Shown here: positions 55,646-64,000 of the stretch, piece after piece | Numbering within the stretch: position 1 is the stretch's first letter | How the letters are laid out: every line of letters starts with the position of its first letter | Source: Isoetes taiwanensis | Lineage: Eukaryota > Streptophyta > Lycopodiopsida > Isoetales > Isoetaceae | Length of the DNA stretch: 64,000 nt | Direction of reading: 5' to 3' | Assembly (NCBI GenBank): GCA_021234155.1 | Contig: JAJEKV010000075.1 | Coordinates: 1,304,001 to 1,368,000, forward strand | The notes under the pieces: model-generated | Seen by the model: only the letters and a program-made list of their open reading frames with translations | The model's database searches: none | What the model was told of the DNA's origin: nothing | Position numbers and translations under genes: made by a program

Positions 55646-55671
55646 ATGGTTCTATGGTGGCATAGAACCAT
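55646..55671. repeat. 11-bp perfect inverted repeat at the recombinase 3' end
   Basis: ATGGTTCTATG (55,646-55,656), loop GTGG, CATAGAACCAT (55,661-55,671). It lies immediately beyond the repeated recombinase end and may mark an element terminus. Confidence 0.65.
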
Positions 55672-56603
55672 TGCATTCTTGGGAGACTCTATATATCAAA
55701 CAAACATATGGCCGAAATACGAGATGACTCTGAACGCCATCGCCCATGGGATCGTATATTGTCAGTAGAAATCGAGGCCGATGAAGCTGCAGATGCACCT
55801 CCCCGTCATGTACAGTGAGTGCCATACAGACGAGGATCAAGTCCCAGCATGTTCAGACACTCATAATCACCATTTTCTGGCTAAAGAATAAGAAAGAGGA
55901 CGAAGAGAATCAAGAGAAGAACGAAAGAGAGGGCCTCCAGATTAAGGATCGGATGTTCGAAAAGCACAAGAGTAAAGAAGGTGTTGAAACAGATGTACTG
56001 GGCAGAAAGGGGTAAGCGTGCAAGCAATCAAGACCTCCTTACCTGCACTTTGCTGGTCACATTTGGACTTGCGAATAAATACAGAAGCATGAGTTGGGAA
56101 GAAAGATAAGTCATGCCAATTTAAATCCAAGGCCTCATAGATCCGTAAAAAACCCACAAAACATAATGAGATTAAAGACACCTTCATAATGCTCAGCCAA
56201 TTAGCAGAAGGGAAAGCCAGAAGAACCATCAAGCTCTGCACATGGTTCGATGTGGAAGACGGTTATGTGAAGAGTCAGTAACACGCGGAGCAGCTTGACG
56301 GACCAGAGTAGGAAGTGATGATGAACAAGGTGAAGGCAAACCTGCAAGGTTATGGAAAAACGAAATAGAGGCAGAGGCAACAGAAACTGATGAAGCAGAC
56401 TGACGAGAGCTCATCAAAGTGGCCAAGAAAGAGGCCACGTGGCCAGACTTAGCGAGAAGTGGAGGAATGCTAAAGTTGGAACACCAATGGCGAAAACATC
56501 CCCAAGCTGAAGCATAGCGGTTCAAAGTTGAGGATGCACGTGATTGAAAAATAGATGAGAATAAGGGAAGTAATATCGTCACCGGTAGTCTGCAAAATAC
56601 CAC
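55672..56603 (-). pseudogene. Tyrosine recombinase remnant
   Basis: N-terminal SAM-like core-binding part (56,603-56,229): SSTLNRYASAWGCFRHWCSN, VASFLATLMSS. After a frameshift the catalytic part (56,241-55,942): SLISLCFVGFLRIYEALDLN with the box I Arg (codon 56,143-56,145), then IRKSKCDQQSAGKEVLIA. After about 80 bp of damage the box II region: LGLDPRLYGTH, C, T, TGA, RGGASAA, where HxxR has lost its Arg to TGA (55,806-55,808; consistent with CGA to TGA), then SHGRWRSESSR (third box). The nucleophile Tyr would follow in ATATATAG, reached only in another frame. Such enzymes cut and rejoin DNA in DIRS, Ngaro and Crypton elements; no RT or methyltransferase is attached, so the element class is open. 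Confidence 0.75.
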
Positions 56604-56615
56604 AAGATATCTGGG

Positions 56616-56866
56616 AGCTTCTTTACTTAATTTTCAAGTCATAAGAAGGCTACTTTGCATTATCAATGGAGAGATAAAGTTGAACATCTCCTCTAGTACT
56701 CTCTTCATTGGATAAATGTATCAGGGCAGAAATACTTCCTATTTGATTCGATTGGGATCGGTTGTACTGTATGTGTTATTTCTTTGAAATAAAACATATC
56801 CTTTCCTTCGAAAAAAAAAACACAACTCATTTGAGCTTCCAAACTTTATCTCCTTCTACTTCAAAG
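56616..56866 (+). mobile_element. Retroposon tail inserted in copia RT (copy 1)
   Basis: AGCTTCTTTACTTAATTTTC to CATATCCTTTCCTTC plus a poly(A), an untranslated 3' end of a retroposon, followed by the 43-bp copia word encoding VEGDKVWKLK on the minus strand. About 93% like 58,735-58,992, including the same junction. Confidence 0.7.
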
Positions 56867-57010
56867 TCCTTTGCTTGTTGCATATATATTTAGTCTTCCA
56901 ATCTTGCACTTAAAAAGGTTGTTTTTACATCCATATGATGTATCTCCAAATCATGAGCATTTGCATATGCCAATGAAGTTCTTATGCTTGTCAATTTAAT
57001 CAGGGGCCAT
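56850..57010 (-). mobile_element. Copia RT fragment
   Basis: Minus strand: PLIKLTSIRTSLAYANAHDL, EIHHMDVKTTFLSARLED (catalytic Asp), then IYMQQAKDFEVEGDKVWKLK in a shifted frame. It would continue the fragment at 58,993-59,770 if the 2-kb intervening DNA were absent. Confidence 0.75.
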
Positions 57011-58734
57011 CTAAGCAAAAGAAACATCAAAGCACATTACCATTGCAAGGAAAAAAATGTGAAGGATGAATTCATATTTGTTCAAAACAATATGTGAATA
57101 ATGACAACACATTAACCTTGTAATGCACCACCTAGACAAATAATTAACTCTGAATATAGAGTGTATAACAACTCTACTAAATTCATATGTTATGTATTTG
57201 CCAAATATATCTCGAAAACCACTGCAATAAGTTAGTATGATTGGCATACATAAATACTGGATTTGCAGTCTTAATAGATTTGAGAATTAATCCCTTTGCA
57301 CCTCATTTGTAGATAGTATTGATGTAGCATATAGGCCTTATGTAGATATGTACTCAACAACCTTAAGTCCCCTAGAAGTGTTGTCCAAATAAGAGTGTAG
57401 ACCTAGATAAATGTTTTCATATCTTTGAGCACATTCTTCTTGCATAGTAAGAAAAAGGCGCAACAACAAGCACTCTTTATATGCTACTAGCCGACCAAAT
57501 CCTGCGGTCTTATGCTTTATTCAAATGCTTCTATATTCTCCATACTGGATGCTTTAGATCCGTTAATAGCCATGGATAACTATCTGATTATGCATTAGTC
57601 TACCACGTTGTGTAGTTCATGTTACAGACCTTCAAAAATGCTCAAACATGAAAATGCTCAGATCTTCTGCTGCATAACTCTGAATATTCAGAAGGAATTC
57701 TATAAAAGGGGAACAATAGATGGTTGACATGCTAGGAATTTTCCATAGGAGCAGATAAGACATGGTTGCCCACCAATACTTGCACCAACGGCTTAATACA
57801 AGAGATGGTTTCAAAATGTCTTAGTACTTTGCGTATACTGAATCATACTCTATTTCTCAAAGTCTAGAAAGAATATGATGCAAATGTTGCCATTGCGGAG
57901 AAATCCAGAACCTGCTGCTAAAGCCAAGGATTATCTCCTCATACATAGTTTTAAAGAGTACTCGAGGTAGAGAAAAGCTCGGATTTTATGGATTCAACCC
58001 CAGGAGAGATGCATAAAACGACTCCACTATAACAATGTCAAAGTGCAGATGATTTGCCGAAAATAGAACACTTCAACCACCTGAGCGGCCAATTTGCAAA
58101 GAATAAAACCTGTAAGAACACAAAAAACCATGAAAATGAAAAGCCAAATATAGGCAGCCACAAGCATGTGGCTCTAGAAAAATGGTGCAGGCCGGTTTGG
58201 GGCAGCCACAAAAAAACCAACTACAGAAACCTCTGAATCTGGTTGGGCGCAAAACACAGAACAGGGTTCTGCTGACAAAAAGGAAACTTAGACTTTCATA
58301 CGCGCCCAATCCTTAGGGCAGAACACAGAATGTGGTGAAGAAACGACCGAAGACAAAAATGAAGATCAGGAGGGCGAGCGGGAAAGATGGACCATGGGAA
58401 AGCAAACAATAACGGTCTAAATTTTTTCAATCTTAGACCTTTCATTTGTAGTATCTACATTAGAAAGGCGTCGACGTTGAGGGTGCAGAGAAGGTGCAAA
58501 TCCAAGAGATGCATAAAACAAGGATTAGAAGGAAGAATGCTAGTGGGACGTCGTTTGGTATCCCCGTGTGAATATTCGGGCCATTTCTAATTTCGCTCGC
58601 CATTGATTTAGAAAAATGGAGATCTAACGGTGAAAGCAGATGCCACTCAAGATTTGACTTAGGCGGAACTACTAGGTGGATAGGGTAGAATTGCAAAAAA
58701 GGCTGTTTGGGCTGGTGTGCTAAAAAAAAAAGTG
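57011..58734. other. Insertion of unknown nature inside copia RT
   Basis: No recognisable coding region. Several Phe/Trp-rich minus frames near 58,040-58,310 are low complexity. GATCTAACGGTG at 58,622 recalls promoter-like words elsewhere in the window. A short A-run at 58,722 precedes retroposon copy 2. Confidence 0.4.
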
Positions 58735-58992
58735 AAAGCTTCTTTACTTAATTTTCAAGTCATAAGAAGGCTACTTTGCATTACCAATGGAGAGATAAAG
58801 TTGAAAATCTCCTGTAGTAATCTCTTTATTGGATAGATGCATCAGGGCAGAAATACTTCTTATTTGATCCGATTGGGAATGGTTGTACCTTATGTATTAT
58901 TTCTTTGAAATAAAACATATCCTTTCCTTAAAAAAAAAAGGGAAAAAAAATACACAACTCATTTGAGCTTCCAAACTTTATCTCCTTCTACT
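58735..58992 (+). mobile_element. Retroposon tail inserted in copia RT (copy 2)
   Basis: The same sequence and the same 43-bp copia flank as copy 1, but here the copia reading jumps from ENTFSS straight to the VEGDKVWKLK word, skipping about 45 codons. The junction is therefore a duplicated, rearranged piece and not an independent insertion. Confidence 0.7.
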
Positions 58993-59770
58993 TCATGGAT
59001 GAGAAGGTATTTTCATAATCAATGCCTCCTTTTTTTGTGTTAATCCTTGCGCCATTGATCGAGCCTTGTATCTTTTCGAACTATCACTTCCCTTCTTTAA
59101 CTTAAATATCCATTTGATGCCTACAATGTTTTTCCCTTCAGGTTTGTTTGCTAATTCATATGTGTTTGTCCTCTCAAAGGAGTGAAGCTCTTCCACCATA
59201 GCATTCTTCCAATGTTCTGCATTTTTATATTTCAAAGCATCCTCAAGTCTTGTTCTTCTAGCCTCTTGCTTTTGCCCCCTTCTTGTCTACTAAATTTAGT
59301 TGTATCAAAGTTTATCCCTTTCTTTGGTTGTGTAATTTCTGTAACTGTTCTTTTTCTAATGTCTATTGCTCCTTTTGCAATTTCAGGTTGTTCAGGCTGC
59401 ATTATTATTTTCTCCCTCACTTGTTCTTTCTCCCATGTCACTGAAATCCTCATCATCTAGATCTATTATAACATGTTTGTCTTTTAGTTTGTCTTCATTC
59501 CTTCACTCTTTTCTTCATTTACAGTTTAGAACAATCCTGTTCTTGTACAAAATGTTTTCATCAAAGGTCACATCTCTGCTGATGATTATTTTTTTTCTTT
59601 TATGATCATATAACCTGTAGGCCTTGGAGACCTCATCATATCCCACCAACAAGCACATTACTGCTCTATTATATTTTTTTGTTTTATTAGTTCCTTAGAA
59701 ACATGCAGAAAAGCAGCACAACCATAGACTTTGATTTTTTCATAAATCACCTTTCCTTTCTAGATATTAC
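58993..59770 (-). mobile_element. Copia integrase end to RT start fragment
   Basis: Minus strand: VYGCAAFLHVSKE, VGYDEVSKAYRLYDHKRKKI, IISRDVTFDENILYKN (integrase C-terminal region), then acidic spacer, KYKNAEHWKNAMVEELHSFE, NIVGIKWIFKLKKGS, KARSMAQGLTQKK (RT start). Frames shift several times. A different, more decayed copy than the element at 44-47 kb. Confidence 0.75.
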
Positions 59771-61660
59771 TAGAGAACAAAGAAAAGCCATGTTGAGACA
59801 CTCGGAATGTCTTCTCTGTTAGAAAATGCCCAGGGGTTCTCACATAGAAAACCTATAAGTTCTAGCCCAGACAGGCTACAATGTCTCAGAAAACATGACA
59901 ATCCCTCATGCCAACCAGCCTTCTTGAGTTTATAAAGGTAGAAGCTACCAAAAAGTTCGAAATGGACTTCAAGAATGCTTCTTCATCTCCACAAAGCAAC
60001 CACAATGCCCATAAGGCTAGACCATCCATTATTGCACGAGGGCCATCCACTTTGCATGAGGTCCAACTATAATATGCACGAGGGCCATCCACTTGGCACG
60101 AGAGCCAACCACCCCAGGCACAAGCAGTGCTCAAATTTGAAGGCTACCCCTAATTTTCTCGTGACAAACAAAAAAAATTCATGCCTTTTGGGTGACAAGA
60201 AGTCTTTTAATTTTAACCTTTCAAATGCAAGACAAAGATTCCAAATGACAGAATTTCTATAATTTCTATCTCCTCAAGAACTATGTCGGGCTGCTACTGC
60301 ATTTGACAACCTGAGCTTGCAAATGTGCTATTAGAGAATTTCTTCCTTATTTTTTTTATAGCTTAAAGAAGCCACTGCGATAATAAAATTTTGAAAACTA
60401 TGGAAATGCAAGGAGTAAGAAAAAGCAAGAAATCACAATAATATAGAGCAAATAATCTTCAGGTGACGAACTCTAGTTGAAGACAGCAGGAACTGCCATC
60501 AGGAACTGCCATCAGATGGCATGGCAGTTCTGCTTCTACAAGTGGCCAAACTATGGCAGATTTTGGAAAAGCAACAAATCAGGGAATACAGCAGAGGCCA
60601 GGGGCTGCACAGGCAAGGCAAATTCATTTGAGTAAAAAGTAGACGGAATACGTTACGGGACAGAGAGGCTCAGCCTCCGCCGTACACCAGGATAGCGAGG
60701 ACTGGACCCACCAACTGGTAATCTGGACTACTATAAACTCGAAACCATCACGAGAACAACAAAATTTTGTCCACCATAGAATAACAGTCAGCATGAAAAG
60801 ACATAATGCATATGTATATAAGTGTGGTATTTGTAGTCAAAAGGAGATCGGATACGCTTCTGGTTTGAGGGGTCTAACCCCCCAGCCGGATAGCGAGGGC
60901 ACGACCCTCCAACTGGTTCCCAGATCACCAAAATGACTGAAAATGAATAATAGCTTACAAGTGCTCTTACATCAAGTGCTTGAGGATGTGTTGCAGCTTA
61001 TGTGAAGACATCCATAGAGTAATCAAAAACCCTGTTTGGGGCTCTACAAGAAGTTTTGCAAACTGCAGAATGTTCAACAAAGTGGAGCGGGGAATAGCAC
61101 AATCAATTATGCTGCAGGCCTTCAGAAACTCGAAGATGAGGACGTTCATCTAATCAGGTTTTTTTTGCATTTGAATTGAATATCTAGTGACACACAAAAC
61201 AAGGGAAGGATTATACCATTATCTGCATAATCTGGATGTTTGATCTTTTCATTCTTTATCATCATTAGCTATAGATATAGATCTGCTATTGTAAGCTATG
61301 AAATTGGACGGATTCACTGCATAATGCATCAGTTTTATGAGCATAGTATATGCATGCTATGTATGAAATTAGGAAGGTTCTTTAGACGCTTTATATTAGT
61401 ATAAATCTGAAATATTAGGCAGTGAATACATAAGCTGGGGATTGTGCTAACATAGTGTAGTTAGAATATCTCAAGATTGGTTATAAACACAGACCTTTAG
61501 ATGTGTGATGTTATGTTGACACTAATTACTACATATTCATAGCTCCAGATTGGAGCTCTAATCAGTACTAATCAGTTTAGTTTAGGGTTTTTGCAGCCTA
61601 ACAATAATGGCGTGGGAAAAATCTAAAATCCAGAATGACGGGAAAAGGATCTGAAAATAA
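59771..61660. other. No recognisable gene; small repeats
   Basis: 60,036-60,112 holds GCACGAG.GCCA.CCACTT words repeated three times. 60,492-60,533 has a GGAACTGCCAT direct repeat and an inverted copy (ATGGCAGTTC). Two structured 65-bp units are listed separately. Confidence 0.5.
60661..60932. repeat. Two hairpin-bearing 65-bp units
   Basis: Unit 1 (60,661-60,725): GAGGC-TCA-GCCTC hairpin, then CAGGATAGCGAGGAC and CCACCAACTGGT. Unit 2 (60,865-60,932): GGGGT-CTA-ACCCC hairpin, then CCGGATAGCGAGGGC and CCTCCAACTGGT. The stems differ in sequence but both pair. Confidence 0.55.
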
Positions 61661-61667
61661 TATTGTG

Positions 61668-61747
61668 CATCAGTGAGCCCATTACTATTAAGGTTTTTCC
61701 TCGAAAACCCTTCGGGCGGGGTTTTTTAATAATGAGCGTCACTAATG
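61668..61747 (+). promoter_or_regulatory. ENE-like hairpin, UUCG-loop copy
   Basis: Outer arms CATCAGTGA...CATTA..TTAA and TTAATAATG...TCACTAATG pair with small bulges over about 22 nt. Inside: GG, five U (61,694-61,698), CCTC/GGGG stem, GAAAA bulge opposite C, CCC-UUCG-GG apex, six U (61,722-61,727). It lies 300 bp upstream of LINE B2 in the same orientation; no LINE B 3' block is attached. Confidence 0.65.
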
Positions 61748-62047
61748 TAGCCCAGGTCATAGACAGGGAAAGAGGGTTTGTAATGTGAACCGCACAAGAG
61801 GCAGCTCATAAACCCCACACAAATTGTTCAGTTAAAAGCTGATTGATAACGATGCATTACCGCACGGCCACGAAGCCGATGTAAAGCGGGGTGCTGGTAA
61901 TAATAGAAAAAAGTCAGCCTTCAGAAAAGGCTACATTAGAACAGCGTGATGTGCTAGTAGCGCCCTTTCAGGGAGCTCGCCCATGCTACACAAGTCCAGG
62001 GGCCTCAGGGAACAAGGGACAATAATGTATATTCTATTCTATTCTAT
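61748..62047. other. No recognisable gene; ATTCT repeat
   Basis: Ends in a short ATTCT array (62,031-62,055) at which LINE B2 begins. Confidence 0.5.
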
Positions 62048-63719
62048 ATATTCTATTGTTGCTTCGTGGATTTTGTGAATACGTTTGACATTGTGCCTCG
62101 GGAAAAACTATGGGCACGATTACGATAGCTGGGGGTTCCTGTAGATTTGCAGAATGCAGTGTACAGGCTATATGAAAGATGCTCGAGTCGGTTGCAGCTG
62201 ACAAGCCAACCATTTGATAGTAGTATAGAGGTTCATCAGGGATGCCCTCCCTCCCCAACATTGTTTGGGCTTTATATTGATCAATTGGAGAGCTGGCTTG
62301 CTGATAATGGGGGCGACGGAGCTCACCTTCTGCACCAGATCATCAGGCAGTTTATATATGCTGATGATGTGGATCACACACCAGCAAACATGCAATGAGA
62401 TCTCGACGCCCTGGACACATTCTGCCAAGCGACTGATATGCGCATCAACTTGGCCAAGACATGGTGGTTCTCATATCATCCTCACGTCAGTCGGGGATCC
62501 CCTTCTTCAGTTACCGAGGGCAGAATGTGGAAGTGGCATCCACATACAAATATTTGGGAGTGGAGTTTCCTTCTACTATGCACAAGGACACATCCATACG
62601 GCTACAAGTGAGGGCGGGCTAGAAGGCACTATATACAATGCAAAATAATAGTCATAGTGCAGAGTTGTATGATTGGGCCCATCAGTCACACGTGTTCAAG
62701 GTCTTAGTGGAGCCTGTCCTTTTATATGGGTTTGAAGTATGGGGCCCAGCAGTATCCCGTGCAGAAAGAAAGCCTTCTTGGTATGAGCACTAGGGGTGAA
62801 GTCCACAGTCCCATATCAAATTCTATTGCAGGAGATGGGATTCTTGCCTCTTCAGAGGGCGGCCCTTGATCGCCACATTGTCTATTTTCAGAAGGTGGTC
62901 AATATGGACGATGCTCGTCTCCCTAACTTAGCTTATATTATGGCAATGGGGCCGCAGCGCCTCAAGGCCTGCTAGAGGAAAAAAAGAGCTCAATGGTTGT
63001 CTAGATGGAGCACAGGTGCATACATGTGCAAACAGAGGCAGATTTAGTTTGAGGCAATATCTTGATGTTTGCTTCCTCAACAAGCTTTGGGATGCCAGTG
63101 CCCTTGAACAGGTCAAGATAACACACTACCAGCCCCGCATAAATCCCACATTGGAACGAGGCCCGCAATGCTACCTGCGTACCCACGTGCCTATGAAAAG
63201 GCGCAGACTCATTGCCTCCATTCGCACAGGGGCACACCATCTTCGAATTGAGATGGGCAGATGGATTGGTGAGCCACGCCAGGACAGGCTCTGTCAATGC
63301 TGCCAAATGGGAGTCATTGAGGATGAATATCATACCCTTCAAAGCTACCCCGACATATGATCAAATCCGGACGCGCTATACTGAGTTGGTCAGGCTTGGC
63401 CATCCGATACATGTGACATTAAGCACGGCTTCCGTACAGGTGCTGGGATCATACCTTCAGGAGGTTATGGACATGCGAGATCAGCTATGTTCTCAGGCAC
63501 ACACTTGACATGTATATATACATTTATTTCATGATGATGTATACTTGTACAGTTTGACAATATTCTTATTACTGCCACGATTTTTCCCTCGAAAACCCTT
63601 CGGGGTGGGGGTTTTTTAACCCGGACAGTAATAAGTTTGCTGCGCTCTTTCTAGGTCCCATAGGCCGATTGGTCTCAGTGGACGATAACTTCCTTCCTCC
63701 CTCCCTCCCTCCCTCCCTC
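62048..63719 (+). mobile_element. LINE family B, copy B2, 5'-truncated
   Basis: Plus strand. RT: CFVDFVNTFDIVPREKLWAR, VHQGCPPSPTLFGLYIDQLE, FIYADDVDHT (YADD), KYLGVEF region near 62,560, LLYGFEVWGPA near 62,735. C-terminal domain: HHLRIEMGRWIGEPRQDRLC, QCC, EDEYHTLQS. ORF end at 63,508; 3' UTR with an ENE-like hairpin; CATAGGCCGATTGGTCTCAG, TGGACGATAA and a TTCC/TCCC tail (63,691-63,719). Same family as B1, with different frameshifts. Confidence 0.8.
63565..63635 (+). promoter_or_regulatory. ENE-like hairpin in LINE B2 3' UTR
   Basis: Arms CTTATTACTG (63,565-63,574) and CAGTAATAAG (63,626-63,635), 10 bp perfect. Inside: five U (63,581-63,585), CCCTC/GGGGG stem, GAAAA bulge (63,591-63,595) opposite U, CCC-UUCG-GGG apex, six U (63,612-63,617). 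About 55 bases after the ORF stop and 55 before the TTCC tail. Confidence 0.7.
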
Positions 63720-63754
63720 TTGCTCCATGGATGAATAGATGAAGTGGGTTGTAG

Positions 63755-64000
63755 AAGTTGTTTCAAAAGTCTTGGTGCAAAACAATCAGAGAGCCCAAGT
63801 GTAAGCTTTAATATGAGCCCAATAATGGTGGAGCATAAGCCCAAGTATGAGTCTGCGGGTTTGTGAAGTAGTGGTCTTAGAAATCTGTTGTTTGTCCTTA
63901 AATATTCCGTGGATCTGAATTAAAATTTCATGTGGCTTCAAAAATCTCGGTGCAACAGCCCATATCAGAGAGCCCAAGTATAGGTTGTAGTATGAGCCCA
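63755..64000. repeat. About 180-bp tandem unit, second copy cut by the window end
   Basis: TCAGAGAGCCCAAGT.TA and TATGAGCCCA occur at about 63,787-63,828 and again at 63,964-64,000, both preceded by a GGTGCAA word. The unit continues past the window. Confidence 0.55.

Noticed and set aside
55417-55665. Lys/Arg-rich plus-strand frame beside the recombinase
   Set aside because: Purine-rich low-complexity DNA opens both strands here; no domain is visible.
62020-62056. ATTCT array as the LINE B2 5' target-site duplication
   Set aside because: It is a simple repeat with no partner after the TTCC tail.

Overview
The window looks like land-plant nuclear DNA from a repeat-rich, intron-bearing genome. 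The protein remains point to plants: PLS-type pentatricopeptide (PPR) proteins, an AIR9 microtubule-associated protein, a COBRA-like protein, a FLK/PEPPER-type KH protein, a plant Msp1/spastin-type AAA ATPase and plant Ty1/copia elements. The very low density of intact genes and the many layers of decayed LINEs would suit a fern or another large-genome non-seed plant; that placement is inference. I found no clearly intact host gene, tRNA, rRNA or CRISPR array. Nearly every coding signal is a broken transposable element or an exon fragment of a host gene, often with its introns still visible.

Layout. 0-15.5 kb is a graveyard of gene fragments: unknown exons at 1.5-2.2 kb, a PPR remnant at 6.2-6.9 kb, four Helitron-type 3' ends (3.8 kb and 7.1-7.45 kb), a HGSNAT-like exon at 8.3 kb, a KH exon pair at 10.1 kb, and on the minus strand AAA-ATPase, AIR9 and PPR pieces side by side at 12.2-15.5 kb. 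15.5-22.8 kb holds two LINEs head to tail on the minus strand: family A (plant L1-like, missing its RT core) and family B (RRM-type ORF1, EN, RT and a TTCC tail). 22.8-31 kb has a poly(A) retroposon with a target-site duplication, a MITE and a COBRA N-terminal fragment. 31.6-40.2 kb is a recent tandem duplication built around inverted family-A LINE pieces. 42-43.2 kb has tandem repeats. 43.8-47.8 kb is a LINE fragment fused to a 5'-truncated copia element with a 3' LTR. 48.6-50.46 kb is a PPR pseudogene just inside a Helitron-type 5' end. 51.5-53.6 kb has minisatellites, an L1 tail with a 14-bp target-site duplication and two family-B tails. 54-56.6 kb has a MITE and a decayed tyrosine recombinase. 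56.6-59.8 kb is a copia fragment broken by a duplicated retroposon junction. 61.7-63.7 kb is a second family-B LINE.

Most interesting signals. (1) Four RNA-hairpin sequences (18.1, 23.4, 61.7 and 63.6 kb) share two U-runs facing each other between stems. Their outer arms differ completely in sequence but stay self-complementary, and the apical loop is UUCG in two copies and GAAA in one. This is the architecture of an ENE (triple-helix RNA stability element). Two copies lie in the 3' UTR of LINE family B. (2) A tyrosine-recombinase remnant on the minus strand at 55.7-56.6 kb, a class of mobile-element enzyme rarely described in land plants. (3) Clusters of Helitron-type termini next to chimeric exon fragments.
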